From Arthrobacter sp. Hiyo4 (GTDB lineage: Bacteria > Actinomycetota > Actinomycetes > Actinomycetales > Micrococcaceae), in contig AP014718.1 of NCBI GenBank assembly GCA_002370555.1, positions 2,728,001 to 2,792,000 on the forward strand: a stretch of DNA of 64,000 nt, written 5' to 3'. The stretch's first letter is position 1. Each line of letters starts with the position of its first letter. The position numbers and the translations under genes are program-made. The notes beneath the pieces were generated by a model that was not told the DNA's origin, made no database searches, and worked only from the letters and a program-made list of their open reading frames with translations. Positions 17,130 through 28,225 of this stretch are shown here, piece by piece.

Positions 17130-17170
17130 ACCAATGGACCGCCCGGCGCAGTGCCGGACGGTCCATTGGT
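17130..17170. terminator. Strong hairpin downstream of rplA
   Basis: Arms ACCAATGGACCG and CGGTCCATTGGT pair perfectly over 12 bp around an inner CCGGC/GCCGG hairpin. It lies 36 bp after the rplA stop on the minus strand. It lacks a long T run, but position and stability suggest a transcription end or a boundary before the GNAT genes. Confidence 0.65.
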
Positions 17171-17205
17171 GTGCCGGGATAAACCGGCCGAAGTGCTGCT
17201 GAGGA

Positions 17206-17913
17206 CTAGACCTCGGTCAGGACCTTCGTGACGTTGGGGTCGACAGAGATGCCGGGACCGAACGTGGTGGCCACGGTGGCCTTCTGGATGTAGCGGCCCT
17301 TGGAAGCGGACGGCTTCAAACGAAGCACCTCTTCCAGTGCTGCTGCGTAGTTCTCGGCCAGCTTGATGGCGTCGAAGGAAACCTTGCCGATGATGAAGTG
17401 CAGGTTCGAGTGCTTGTCGACGCGGAAGTCGATCTTGCCACCCTTGATGTCGTTGACAGCCTTGGCGACGTCTGCGGTCACGGTGCCGGTTTTCGGGTTC
17501 GGCATCAGGTTACGGGGACCCAGCACCTTACCAAGACGGCCAACCTTGCCCATGAGGTCAGGGGTGGCGACGGCTGCATCGAAGTCGGTCCAGCCGGCGG
17601 CGATCTTTTCGATCAGGTCATCGGAACCAACGAAGTCGGCGCCGGCTGCGATTGCTGCCTCAGCCTTGTCGCCCGTTGCGAAGACCAGGACGCGGGAGAC
17701 CTTACCGGTGCCGTGGGGCAGGATAACGGTGCCGCGGACCATCTGGTCAGCCTTGCGGGGGTCAACGCCCAGGCGGAAGGCAACCTCAACGGTGGCGTCG
17801 AACTTGGACGGGTTGGTGTCCTTGGCGAGCGTTACTGCCTCGAACGGCGCGTAGAAGTTCTCCGCGTCGATCTTGGCGGCTGCTGCCTCATATGCTTTGC
17901 TGCGCTTTGCCAT
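17206..17913 (-). CDS. rplA: 50S ribosomal protein L1
   Basis: L1 binds 23S rRNA at the E-site stalk and often represses its own operon. The 235-residue reading [20 protein letters not shown] to VTKVLTEV is intact and of normal length. The signature [15 protein letters not shown] lies near residue 130. I start at the ATG at 17913, which has a GGAG-containing site upstream; an upstream in-frame extension does not resemble L1. rplK precedes it by 142 bp. Confidence 0.97.
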   Translation of the reverse strand: MAKRSKAYEAAAAKIDAENFYAPFEAVTLAKDTNPSKFDATVEVAFRLGVDPRKADQMVRGTVILPHGTGKVSRVLVFATGDKAEAAIAAGADFVGSDDLIEKIAAGWTDFDAAVATPDLMGKVGRLGKVLGPRNLMPNPKTGTVTADVAKAVNDIKGGKIDFRVDKHSNLHFIIGKVSFDAIKLAENYAAALEEVLRLKPSASKGRYIQKATVATTFGPGISVDPNVTKVLTEV

Positions 17914-18055
17914 GCTGCTTATTTCTCCTTGTGCAGTTGTGGTCTGCGGACCGCGCTGGGCCCTGCCACAGCCGAGGATCCCGGAAGGATCCTGCGGCAT
18001 TTCGGTTTGTGCCGGTTGTCCGGCAGTGGTGCCGGTTTCCCGACGGTGAAGGCTA

Positions 18056-18486
18056 TTAGCCTTCTACGGTGATACCCATGGAGCGGGCGGTACCGGCGAT
18101 GATCTTCGCTGCGCCTTCGAGGCTGGTGGCGTTGAGATCTTCCATCTTGGTGGTGGCGATCTCGTTGACCTGGGCCTGAGTCAGCTTGGCAACCTTGACG
18201 GTGTGCGGGGTGGGTGAACCCTTGGCTACGCCTGCAGCCTTCTTGATGAGCTCTGCAGCCGGCGGGGTCTTGGTGATGAACGTGAAGGAACGGTCTTCGT
18301 AGACCGTGATTTCCACGGGGATAACGTTTCCGCGCTGGGCTTCTGTGGCAGCGTTGTACGCCTTGCAGAATTCCATGATGTTGACACCGTGCTGGCCAAG
18401 CGCAGGACCGATCGGCGGGCCGGGTTAGCGGCGCCTGCCTGGATCTGCAGCTTGATGAGGCCGGTGACCTTCTTCTTGGGAGCCAA
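18056..18486 (-). CDS. rplK: 50S ribosomal protein L11 (one frameshift)
   Basis: L11 binds the GTPase-associated centre of 23S rRNA. The N-terminus [20 protein letters not shown] continues in another frame after 18418; one added C restores the expected [20 protein letters not shown]. The rest, with [14 protein letters not shown] and the end [10 protein letters not shown], is intact. The restored length is 143 residues, normal for L11. It lies between nusG and rplA as in other actinobacteria. Confidence 0.96.
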
Positions 18487-18616
18487 TGTAAGGTCCTTCT
18501 CTCAATATCTTCCTGGGACACAGGAGTGTGCCTCAGGTTGTTGGCCGCCATGGCGAGGCGACCGGCCGTTCCGGGGCTGCTAAGCGGGCAGTCCGGAACG
18601 AATTCTGTGCGGGTAA

Positions 18617-19471
18617 CTAGATCTTGCTGACCTGGTTGAATGCCAGCGTGACCGGGGTTTCGCGTTCGAAGATCGATACGAGCACCACGAGGGTCTGGGA
18701 TTCCACCTTGATCTCGGAGATCGTGGCGGGGAGGGTCTCGAACGGACCTTCCTTGACGATGACCGATTCGCCGACCTCGAAGTCGACATCAATCTGGGCG
18801 GCAGCATGCTTGATGGGCTTGCCCTTTTCGGCCTGCTCCTCTTCGAAGACCGGCGCCAGCATGGAGAAGACTTCGTCGAGGCGCAGCGGCACCGGGTTGT
18901 GGGCGTTGCCCACGAAGCCGGTAACACCGGGAGTGTGGCGGACGGCGCCCCAGGAGGCATCCGTCAGGTCCATGCGGACCAGGACGTAGCCGGGGATCCG
19001 GACGCGGTTGATGACCTTGCGCTGAGCGTTTTTGATCTCAACGACCTCTTCCATGGGCACCTGGATTTCGAAGATGTAATCTTCCATGTCCAGGGTCTGG
19101 ATGCGGGTCTCAAGGTTGGCCTTGACGCGGTTTTCGTAGCCGGCGTAGGAGTGGATGACGTACCAGTCACCCTCCTGGCGGCGCAGCCTGGCCTTGAATT
19201 CGTCGGCGGGGTCAACCTCGGCCTTGGCGGCCGCGGCTGCCAGGGCGTCAGCATCAGCGTCGTCAGCATCAGCATCGTCGCCCTCCGAGTCGCCTTCAGC
19301 AGGTTCGCCTTCTACGGCGTCATCCTCTGAATCGTCGGAATCGGCGTCGGCGGATTCGGGCGCAGCGGACTCAACCTCGGACTGTTCACCGGCTTCAGCC
19401 GTGGGGGCCGCCGTGTTGTCCGTGGACTCTTCCAGCTCAGTCTCGGTTACCTCGAGCTCCTGCTCAGACAC
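18617..19471 (-). CDS. nusG: Transcription termination/antitermination factor NusG
   Basis: NusG binds RNA polymerase and couples it to Rho or the ribosome. I choose the GTG at 19471 ([15 protein letters not shown]), preceded by AGGAGA, giving 284 residues. The first ~95 residues are a low-complexity acidic segment rich in Asp, Glu and Ala. The NGN domain begins at [17 protein letters not shown] and includes [10 protein letters not shown]. The C-terminal KOW domain carries [20 protein letters not shown]. Acidic N-terminal extensions are known in actinobacterial NusG, but this one is long. Confidence 0.95.
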   Translation of the reverse strand: MSEQELEVTETELEESTDNTAAPTAEAGEQSEVESAAPESADADSDDSEDDAVEGEPAEGDSEGDDADADDADADALAAAAAKAEVDPADEFKARLRRQEGDWYVIHSYAGYENRVKANLETRIQTLDMEDYIFEIQVPMEEVVEIKNAQRKVINRVRIPGYVLVRMDLTDASWGAVRHTPGVTGFVGNAHNPVPLRLDEVFSMLAPVFEEEQAEKGKPIKHAAAQIDVDFEVGESVIVKEGPFETLPATISEIKVESQTLVVLVSIFERETPVTLAFNQVSKI

Positions 19472-19588
19472 TTGGTCTCCTGCTTCCTCATTGCCTAACA
19501 TGCCTATTTAAATGGCTCAATTCCGCACACCGCGTGGATTCTTCCGGTTTTACCCGGACAAGGCCACGCGGCCTGCGGACGATTCGCC

Positions 19589-19873
19589 CTAGCGGTCCCC
19601 GGGAGCGATCCCGCCGAAGACCCAGCTGACAGCGGTTCCAAAACCGATGTCCAGCAGGCTGACGATCACCATCATGATGGCCACGAACACCAGCACCACG
19701 AGCGTGTAATTGATCAGTTCCTTGCGGGTTGGTGCAACAACCTTCTTCAGTTCGCCGATGACCTGGCGAATGAAGAGTGCAATACGAGCGAAGAAGTTTG
19801 CCTTGGCGTCCTTCTTAGCTGGGCGGCCCTTGGAGCTGCTGGCAGCTGTTTCGGTCACCTGGTCCTCGCTCAT
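19589..19873 (-). CDS. secE: Protein translocase subunit SecE
   Basis: SecE is the small membrane subunit of the SecYEG channel. The 94-residue protein has a charged N-terminal region, the conserved cytoplasmic amphipathic segment RQVIGELKKVVAPTRKELIN, then one hydrophobic membrane segment (TLVVLVFVAIMMVIVSLL). The frame is intact. It lies 117 bp upstream of nusG, the usual secE-nusG order, and downstream of tRNA-Trp. Confidence 0.95.
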   Translation of the reverse strand: MSEDQVTETAASSSKGRPAKKDAKANFFARIALFIRQVIGELKKVVAPTRKELINYTLVVLVFVAIMMVIVSLLDIGFGTAVSWVFGGIAPGDR

Positions 19874-19954
19874 CTTTGCAATGTTGGATTACCCGGTTCT
19901 GATCAGAACCATGGTTGCTGCGCTTGCTCCGGCATTCCGCCGGAACAGCTTGCG

Positions 19955-20027
19955 CAGGGCAGACAGGACTCGAACCTGCAACCTGCGGTTTTGGAGACCG
20001 CTGCGCTACCAATTGCGCCACTACCCT
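19955..20027 (-). tRNA. tRNA-Trp (CCA anticodon)
   Basis: A 73-nt cloverleaf on the minus strand starts AGGGTAG and ends CTGCCCT plus the discriminator G. The acceptor stem pairs over 7 bp with one T-G pair. The anticodon loop reads CTCCAAA with anticodon CCA for tryptophan, and the T arm contains GGTTCGAGTCC. The CCA tail is not encoded. It is next to secE, a common arrangement in actinobacteria. Confidence 0.96.
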
Positions 20028-20244
20028 ATGGATCGAAAACAGCATCCTGACAAACTTCCGCAGTTTGCACTGGGGCGCACGTCATCATCCGTGTTTTCAA
20101 CACCGGAGAACCAGTCTACGCAACAACTTCGTCTACGTCGAACCAGCCTCATTCCGGACCGTCCAATCCGCCCTTGTGGGTGAGTTGACCTGCAGTCACA
20201 TCCACTCCGGCAGCCCGAACGATCCGCTGAACAGCATAGAGTAG

Positions 20245-21518
<1,274 letters not shown>

Positions 21519-21520
21519 GC

Positions 21521-21652
21521 ACGCTCTCTCACTCAATGCAGGAAAAGCCAAACGCTCTATCACTATCCTCAAGATAGTGAGAGAGCGTTTGCGCTTAAGC
21601 CGCTTCAAGTGAGAGAGCGTTGGGGGAAAAGGCACATTATGTGAGAGAGCGT
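21521..21652. repeat. Periodic GTGAGAGAGCGT repeat cluster
   Basis: Five copies of a 12-mer occur in 132 bp. GTGAGAGAGCGT is at 21577, 21609 and 21641, spaced exactly 32 bp apart. Inverted copies start at 21521 (exact) and 21552 (one mismatch). The second and third copies form a hairpin of 18-bp arms with one mismatch at 21550-21590, which can terminate the aspC transcript. The spacers are unrelated 19-20 bp sequences. The cluster fills the gap between two convergent genes. Confidence 0.85.
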
Positions 21653-21662
21653 CCGGGGTGGG

Positions 21663-22359
21663 CTAGAGCAGGCGGCGTTCGGCGGCCCACTTGGTCAGCT
21701 CGTGCCGGCTGGAGAGCTGGAGCTTGCGCAGCACCGCCGACACGTGGGTTTCCACGGTTTTGATGCTGATGAAAAGCTCCTTGGCCACCTCCTTGTAGCT
21801 GTAGCCGCGGGCGATCAGCCGCATCACTTCGAGCTCGCGGGCGGAAAGCCGGTCCAGCTCGTCGCCGGCAATATCGGCCGGAGCGGTGCCGAAGGCGTCC
21901 AGTACGAAGCCGGCCAGCCGGGGCGAGAACACAGCGTCTCCGCCGGCGACTCGGAACACGGCGTCGGTGATCTCGGCCCGGAAATCGTCTTGGTGACATA
22001 CCCCCGGGCGCCGGCGCGGATGACCGACACCACGTCCTCGGCGGCGTCGGAGACACTCAGGGCCAGGAACTTGGTGGTGGCCAGGAGCGACGCGGAACCC
22101 GCGATGACTTCCCGGCCGCCGCCACCCAGGCCACCGGGCAGGTGCACGTCCAGGAGCACCACTTCCGGACGCTCCTGCGCGATCACGGCGATGGCCTGCT
22201 CAACCGTTGCCGCTTCACCCACTACCTGGATGCTCTCCGAGAGGTCGGCTTTGAGTCCCGAGCGGAAGATGGCATGGTCGTCCACGATGACCACCCTGAC
22301 CGGCGTTGCGGGGCGAATGGGCCCGGTCCCCTGGATGCCGGCCCCTGTACGTTGTTCAT
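21663..22359 (-). CDS. LuxR/NarL-family response regulator, LiaR-like (two frameshifts)
   Basis: A two-component response regulator of about 232 residues. The receiver domain has VVIVDDHAIFRSGL and the phospho-acceptor Asp in VVLLDVHLPGG. The C-terminal LuxR-type helix-turn-helix reads LSARELEVMRLIARGYSYKE with VAKELFISIKTVETHV. Frameshifts near 21979 and 22337 are each repaired by one G. With the second repair the start is the ATG at 22359, which overlaps the kinase stop as ATGA, so the pair is translationally coupled. It probably controls envelope-stress genes with the PspC-containing kinase. Confidence 0.85.
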
Positions 22360-23769
22360 GATTTCCCTTCCGCGTTTTCCGGTTGGAGTGCCGGCATTCC
22401 CAACCGCACCTCAGTGCCGTTGGGCGTGCTGGTGATGGAGGCGGACCCGCCGTGGCGTTTCATGCGTCCGATGATCGATTCGCGGACACCAAGACGGTCT
22501 TCGGGCACCTCCTGCAGGTCGAAGCCCGGCCCCCTGTCCTTGATGAAGATTTCCGTCCGACCATCGGAAACTTCGAGGTAGACAGAGACGGTCCCGCCGC
22601 CGTGCCGGGAGGCATTGAGCATCGCCTCACGGCTGGCCTGAACCAGGGCTTCGTGGGATTCAGTCATGGCCGTGTCCCCGACGCTCACCACCTCCACGGC
22701 GTTGCCGAGCGAGTCTTCCACCTCGGCACCCACTGCCTTGATGCGGTCCGAAAGCTGGCCCGCCTCCTTACCCGGGTCCTGGAACAGCCAGCTCCTGAGC
22801 TCACGTTCCTGGGCCCGGGCGAGCCGGAGGACGTCGTGCTCGTTTCCGGCCCGCCGCTGGATGAGGGCGAGGGTCTGGAGGACGGAATCGTGCAGGTGGG
22901 CGGCGATCTCGGCCCGCTCCGTTTCACGGATACGGCCCGCCCGCTCAGTTTCCAGGTCCCGCCAGAATTTGAGGGCCCACGGAAGAAGTACCAGCACCAC
23001 GCCGCCCAGCACCGCCACCGATGCCAGCAGCGCCAGCCAGGTCTGTTCCCAGGATCCGGAACCGGACACCATCACCAGCACGCCGGCAACCACCAGCGCC
23101 AATCCGGCGGCCAGGCGCGCCCAGCCGCCTGCCTGATCGGCCTTGGTTTTGTCCACGAGCCCGCGCGGCGGGTTTCGTCGAGCTGCATCCAGGCGATGGC
23201 TGCACCGCCCAGCACGGCAGCCGCGGGGATAAGGGTCTCCAGGGGCACGTCCATGCCCAGGATGCGGGCAATCATGATGCCCGCCACGAGGAGGAGTCCG
23301 GCGCCCAGCAGAATCTCCTTGCCATAGCGCATGCTGCGGACCCGGAACCACGGCGGCCGCACGGCGGCCGTAGCTCGACCCGTAGCCGGCAGCGGGCAGG
23401 CCGGGGGAAACCCCGGGGCGTTAGCACCGGCGTCGGGATTTCCCCACCAGGGAGCGGCCGCGGGCGGGCCCTGCGACGGCGCCGCCGAGGGCGGCCGGCG
23501 CTGAATGCCGGGTCAAGGCTGACGGCGGGGGCAATGGGCGACGCCGGACGCCTGGCATTGCGCCGGGCACTTTCGTCAGCGGTGGGGACCATGATCCACA
23601 GCCACGCGTAGAAGGCCAACCCGGCGCCGCCGGCGAGGGCTGCGAGCGCCATTCCGATCCGCACGTTTTTCACCGGCCAGCCCAGATGCGCCGCGAGGCC
23701 GGCACATACGCCCGCGATGACGCGGTCGCTGCTGCGGACAAGCGGTGGGCGGGTGAGGGCGGTGGTCAT
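22356..23769 (-). CDS. Sensor histidine kinase with N-terminal PspC domain (at least two frameshifts)
   Basis: A membrane sensor kinase. Residues ~1-65 are a PspC domain (SSDRVIAGVCAGLAAHLGW and a hydrophobic helix ending FYAWLWIMVP). After a basic, Pro-rich linker come four further hydrophobic segments, including ILLGAGLLLVAGIMIARIL and LALVVAGVLVMVSG. The HisKA_3 box IAAHLHDSVLQTLALI carries the phospho-accepting His. The HATPase domain shows REAMLNASRHGGG and KDRGPGFDL. At least two frame changes, one in the linker and one near 23168, are needed. The domain plan resembles LiaS-type kinases with PspC added. Confidence 0.83.
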
Positions 23770-23892
23770 GTGTCAATCCAAGCACGGATCAGGGTTCCCC
23801 GGACCCGATTCCGGACGGAACCGGGGTAACTCAGGGGCGGGTCAGGGTGTTCCCCAGTAGAGCTGCGCCGCCCCGGACGGCAGGATCGAAGT

Positions 23893-25412
23893 ATGAACTC
23901 GCAGACCCCCACCCCCGATGACGGCCAGCCCACGGAACCGCTCCCCCACGCGACCCGGACCAGCCAACCGAACCCCTGCTGCCGCCCCGGCTGCTTCGCA
24001 GGACACACCCCGGCCGCCGGTCCCTACGCCGGCCCTACGCAAGCCAGTATTCCGGCCCGTCCGCCGGCCCCTACTCCAGCGCCAAAGCACCGGGCAGTCC
24101 GGTGACTTCTTCACCTGGGTCCGGAGCCACGGCATCCAGCGCGGACGCGACCGATGGATCGGCGGTGTCTCCAGCGGCATCGCGCACCGGATGGGCATCG
24201 ATCCGCTGATTGTCCGCGGCATCTTCATTGTCCTCACCCTCTTCGCCGGAATCGGCGTCCTGCTCTACGGCCTGGCCTGGGCATTCCTTCCCGAACCCGA
24301 CGGCGCATCCACGTCCAGGAAGCCGGCGCCGGCCGCTGGTCCAGCGGCATGACAGGCGCGCTGATCACCACCGTGGTGGGACTCACCGGGCTGGGCGGCG
24401 GATTCTGGGGCTGGAGCCGCAACGGCTTCGGCGGATTCCTCTGGACCGTCTTCTGGGTGGGCGGCGCCATCTACTTCATCTACTACCTGACCCAACGCAG
24501 CAAGGCCCGGAATGGAGCTCCCATGAACGCGACACCGCAGCCGGCCGGCGGAGACTCCGGCTACTCGGCCTCCTATCCCACCACCCCCTATGCCGCGCCG
24601 TTTGCGGCCACGGACTCTGCTTCGACCCGCACGTCCGGCACGTCCGGCAGCGCACCCCACCTTCCGGTCCCGCCGTCGAGCGTCAACCCGCCTTACGGCG
24701 GCGGCAGCTACGGCGGGGGCGGCAGCGACGGTGGTGCCTACGGCGGTTACCAGCCACCGCAGGGCCCGGCCCGGCACCCAAGGTCCGCCCTTCCGGCCCG
24801 GTGCCCGGCAGTAGCCATCACAGCCGGAACAGCGCTCCTGGTGGGTGGCGGGCTCAAAGCCCTGGACGCCGGCAACGTCATCAACCTCGGTGACGCCCCA
24901 ACGCGATCGTCTGGGCCAGCGGCGCAGCCGTCCTGGGCCTGGGCATCCTCATCGCGGGCCTTCGCGGCCGGACGTCCGGAATCCTCGGTTTCTTCGCCGT
25001 TGTTGCCTTGGTGATCGGCGGCATCTTCAACGTGGTGGGCAACGGCGACAGGGTCCGCTTCAGCCAGGTCGACTGGGCACCGACGAGCCAGCAGCAGGCG
25101 GCCGATGGCTTCAGCGTCACCGGCGGCCGGGGAACCGTTGACCTCACCCAATTGGCCGCTCAGGCCCCGCTGGACTCAGACGTCGTGGTTCCCCTGGACA
25201 TCACGGCCAGCAACCTCACCGTGCTCCTCCCCAGCAACATTCCCGTGGACGTGAGGGCAGACATGACGCTGGGGAACCTCAACGAAGGCACCAACCACCG
25301 GGGCGGCATTACCTCCCGGGAATCCAGCTACAACACCGACAAGCCCGGCGGCCACCTGATCATCCGGATCGACGGCACCGTCAGCAACGTCACCATCCAG
25401 GAAGGAAACTGA
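23893..25412 (+). CDS. PspC-LiaF-like membrane protein (several frameshifts)
   Basis: Divergent from the kinase. After a Pro/Thr-rich N-terminus comes a PspC domain (RDRWIGGVSSGIAHRMGIDP then VLLYGLAWAFLPEPDG). Next are hydrophobic helices (FLWTVFWVGGAIYFIYYL), a Gly/Tyr/Ser-rich linker, more helices (GILGFFAVVALVIGGIF), and a beta-rich C-terminus (LDSDVVVPLDITASNLTVLL) like the LiaF/DUF4097 sensory region. At least five frame changes were needed, most in Pro/Gly-rich G/C runs. It is probably the inhibitor or sensor partner of the kinase. Exact residue boundaries are uncertain. Confidence 0.7.
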
Positions 25413-25413
25413 C

Positions 25414-25707
25414 ATGAGCAGCTTCGATCCGGCACCGGATTCATCTGCCCCGCAAACCCCGACGACGGCGGGCCAGCCCGGTGCCGACGCACCCCAGCAG
25501 CCATCCGCCCGCGTGGGCACCATAGTCTGGGGCCTCATCGTGATGGCGCTGGCCGCCCTGATCATCATCGCCCAGCTGGGCGTGGTGACCCTGAACGGCA
25601 CCTACGTACTGATCGGCCTCATGATCGGCGCCGGCGCCGCGCTGGTGATCGGCGGGCTGCTCTCGGCCCGGAAACGTGACAACGAACCCGCAACAGGGAA
25701 GTCTTGA
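25414..25707 (+). CDS. Small two-helix membrane protein
   Basis: A 97-residue protein whose first ~32 residues are a Pro/Gln/Ala-rich cytoplasmic-type tail. Two hydrophobic helices follow (TIVWGLIVMALAALIIIAQL and VLIGLMIGAGAALVIGGLL), then a basic tail. The ATG comes 1 bp after the LiaF-like stop, and the next PspC gene follows 3 bp after its stop, so all three are one operon. I do not recognise a named family; it probably belongs to the envelope-stress module. Confidence 0.75.
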   Translation: MSSFDPAPDSSAPQTPTTAGQPGADAPQQPSARVGTIVWGLIVMALAALIIIAQLGVVTLNGTYVLIGLMIGAGAALVIGGLLSARKRDNEPATGKS

Positions 25708-25710
25708 ACC

Positions 25711-25962
25711 ATGGACAAGTTCTTCAGCATCGTCAGGGGCTTCGGCCTGAAACGTGGACCCCAACGCTGGCTGGGAGGTGTGTGCGGCGGCATTGCAGCA
25801 AAGCTCAACGTGGATGTGGCATTCGTCCGGATCGCTTTCCTGGTCTTCTGCCTCCTCCCCGGCCCCGCCGTCGTCCTCTACATCGCAGCGTGGCTGGTCC
25901 TTCCCGACCAGCAGAACTCCATCCCTCTGCAGAAATTCCTGGACCGCCGCTCCATCAGCTGA
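25711..25962 (+). CDS. Stand-alone PspC-domain protein
   Basis: An 83-residue PspC (phage-shock C) family membrane protein. The core is RGPQRWLGGVCGGIAAKLNV followed by AFVRIAFLVFCLLPGPAVVL and YIAAWLVLPDQ. PspC proteins respond to membrane stress. This is the third PspC domain in 2.2 kb, after those on the kinase and the LiaF-like protein. The frame is intact and a terminator follows 18 bp downstream. Confidence 0.85.
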   Translation: MDKFFSIVRGFGLKRGPQRWLGGVCGGIAAKLNVDVAFVRIAFLVFCLLPGPAVVLYIAAWLVLPDQQNSIPLQKFLDRRSIS

Positions 25963-25979
25963 CCCCAGGTCAGAACCGC

Positions 25980-26020
25980 AAGGCCCCACTCCCCGGAGAA
26001 TTCCAGGAGCGGGGGCCTTT
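25980..26020 (+). terminator. Rho-independent-type terminator after the PspC operon
   Basis: AAGGCCCC at the left pairs with GGGGCCTT at the right, with additional CTCC/GGAG pairing inside, followed by TTTCTG on the plus strand. It lies 18 bp beyond the PspC stop codon. Confidence 0.65.
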
Positions 26021-26037
26021 CTGCTGTCGTTGTCCAC

Positions 26038-26180
26038 ATCTGAGCAATCCCGAGGTGGCCACCGCGCTCCATATCGCCGAGGCGACGGCCAAGACGCACC
26101 TGCTGCGGATCTTCAACAAGCTGGACGTGGACGACAGGACCCGGGCCGTGGTCCTTGCCATGGAGCGGGGCCCTTTGTAA
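26038..26180 (+). pseudogene. Remnant of a LuxR-type helix-turn-helix
   Basis: The open frame reads LSNPEVATALHIAEATAKTH then LLRIFNKLDVDDRTRAVVLA and ends MERGPL. This matches the DNA-recognition half of LuxR/NarL regulators. No receiver domain or start codon with a ribosome-binding site precedes it; the upstream sequence is the PspC terminator. I read it as the 3' remnant of a deleted response regulator gene. It is too short to be functional alone, unless an unusual small HTH peptide is made. Confidence 0.6.
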
Positions 26181-26277
26181 CCGGTTTGTGTCGTAACGCA
26201 CACTGCCGACTACAATCTAGGTGAGCTCAGCGTGGCGCTCTGCCTGTAAACCTTCACACCAGGATTTGAGCCGAGAC

Positions 26278-27301
26278 ATGAAAATTGGAATTCTTACCAG
26301 CGGTGGCGACTGCCCCGGGCTGAACGCTGTCATCCGCGGAGCCGTCCTCAAGGGCATCGCCATCCACGGCCACGAATTCGTAGGGTTCCTGGACGGCTGG
26401 CGCGGCGTCGTTGAGGGCGACATCATCGATATTCCCCGCACTTTGGTCCGGGTATTGCGAAGCAGGGCGGAACCATCCTTGGCACCTCCCGCACCAACCC
26501 CTTTGAAAACGGCGGCGGGCCGGAGGTCATCAAAGCCCACATGGACCGGCTCGGCATCGACGCCATCATCGCCATCGGCGGCGAAGGGACGCTCGCGGCC
26601 GCAAAGCGCCTTACGGACGTCGGTCTCAAGATCGTGGGTGTCCCCAAGACCGTGGACAACGACCTCGACGCCACCGACTACACTTTCGGTTTTGATACGG
26701 CCGTCCAGATCGCCACCGAGGCCATCGACCGGCTCCGGACCACGGGCGAGTCCCACCACCGCTGCATGATCGCCGAGGTCATGGGCCGCCATGTGGGCTG
26801 GATTGCCCTGCACGCCGGCATGGCCGCCGGCGCCCACGCCATCCTGATCCCCGAGCAGAAGGTCAGCATCGAGCAGATCACCGAATGGGTCCAGGAAGCC
26901 CATGACCGTGGCCGCGCCCCGCTGATTGTTGTTGCCGAGGGCTTTGTTCCGGACCATATGGCATCCCCGCACTCCGAGCGCGGCCTGGACACGTTCGGCC
27001 GGCCCGTCTGGGCGGCATCGCGGACCAGCTCGCCCCCGAGATCGAAGCCCGCACCGGCATCGAGACCCGTGCCACGATCCTGGGGCACATCCAGCGCGGC
27101 GGCGTCCCGTCCGCCTTCGACCGCGTGCTCGCCACCCGCCTTGGCATGGCGGCCATCGACTCCGTGGTGGAGGGCTACTGGGGCACCATGGTGGCGCTCA
27201 AGGGCACCGACATTGAACACGTGAGCTTCGACAAGGCCCTGGGCCAGCTGAAGACCGTCCCGCAGAACCGCTACGACGAGGCCGCGGTCCTGTTCGGCTA
27301 A
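26278..27301 (+). CDS. pfkA: 6-phosphofructokinase (two frameshifts)
   Basis: Phosphorylates fructose 6-phosphate to the 1,6-bisphosphate in glycolysis. Motifs include the nucleotide-binding [18 protein letters not shown] at the N-terminus, [12 protein letters not shown] near residue 105, the catalytic [16 protein letters not shown] and [21 protein letters not shown] at the phosphate donor site fits the ATP-dependent type rather than the PPi type, an inference from family knowledge. Frameshifts near 26444 and 27007 are each repaired by one G/C ([23 protein letters not shown]). A TACAAT -10-like box lies ~60 bp upstream of the ATG. Confidence 0.93.
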
Positions 27302-27370
27302 GCCCTTTGGCGCGAACGGACACTTGAGGCCCACCGACTGGCGCTTCCCTGCGCTGGGTAGGCTGGGGAC

Positions 27371-28084
27371 ATGACTCTTGACCCCGGTTCCGCCGCCATC
27401 ATCCAGCTCGCTTGGGCCCGGCATTTGGGGCTCGACGACGGCGCTTTCGCTGCGTCGCTGAGTTCCGGCGAGCGGATCGTCAGGGCCGACGACGCCGCAG
27501 AGACCGTGGAGTTCGTCAGGCTGTTCGGCAGCTCGGCGCTGGTGGGCCCCAACGGGTCATTGACGCGGCCGCCGGAATTCCGGACGAGGAGATGGCGCAT
27601 CATGTGACCCTCCTGACCCTGACCCGGTCCCACGGGGCCACGGCCTGGGCTCGGCGGCGTTGTTCTTCGCCGACGACCTGCCCCTGCGCCAGCCTTCCGA
27701 AGAGCTGACCGTGTCCCACGGAAACCCGGAGGCCATCGAGCTCGAAGGCCTGTGCCCGCCGGACGACGTCAACGAAGTGCACCTGTCAGACCTCGAGAAC
27801 CGGTACACCATCCTCCACGAGGTGGACGGGCGGCGTGTTCCGGTGGCGTGCGGCGCCTACGGGGAGTGGGAAGGACTTCTCGCGCAGATGGGAGTCCTGG
27901 TGGATCCCGAGTGGCGGCGCCGTGGCTGGGGTCCGTGGCCGCATCCATCGCCGCCCACGAGGCCCTCGCGGCAGGCCTCACCGTCCAGTGGCGCGCCGAG
28001 GTCAGCAACACCGGGGCGGTGGCCCTTGCACGGCAGCTGGGCCTGTCCGCCGGCGGCATCCAGACCAGCGTGCACCTGGGCTGA
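27371..28084 (+). CDS. GNAT-family N-acetyltransferase (about three frameshifts)
   Basis: The N-terminus MTLDPGSAAIIQLAWARHLG, the middle FADDLPLRQPSEELTVSHGN, and the GNAT core MGVLVDPEWRRRGLGSVAAS then VQWRAEVSNTGAVALARQLG are read in different frames. Joining them needs about three single-base insertions in G/C runs. The restored protein is about 238 residues. The acetyl-CoA loop RRRGLGS is present; the substrate is unknown. The start has TAGGCT exactly 6 bp before the ATG, typical of a leaderless transcript. Confidence 0.75.
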
Positions 28085-28225
28085 CGCAGCCCAGGAGTGC
28101 TACCTAGGACGCCCGGGTGGCATCCGCTACGGCCGAAGCCACCGGCCGACCGCCCCAGCCCGCCACCGCCTTGGGCTTGGGCTTGGCAAAGAAAAGTGCC
28201 AACGCCGCGCTACATTTTCCAAGCC

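Noticed and set aside
21521..21652. CRISPR-like array
   Set aside because: Direct repeats are only 12 bp, with two units inverted and only two 20-bp spacers in the direct part, and there are no cas genes. It is a short-repeat/terminator cluster.
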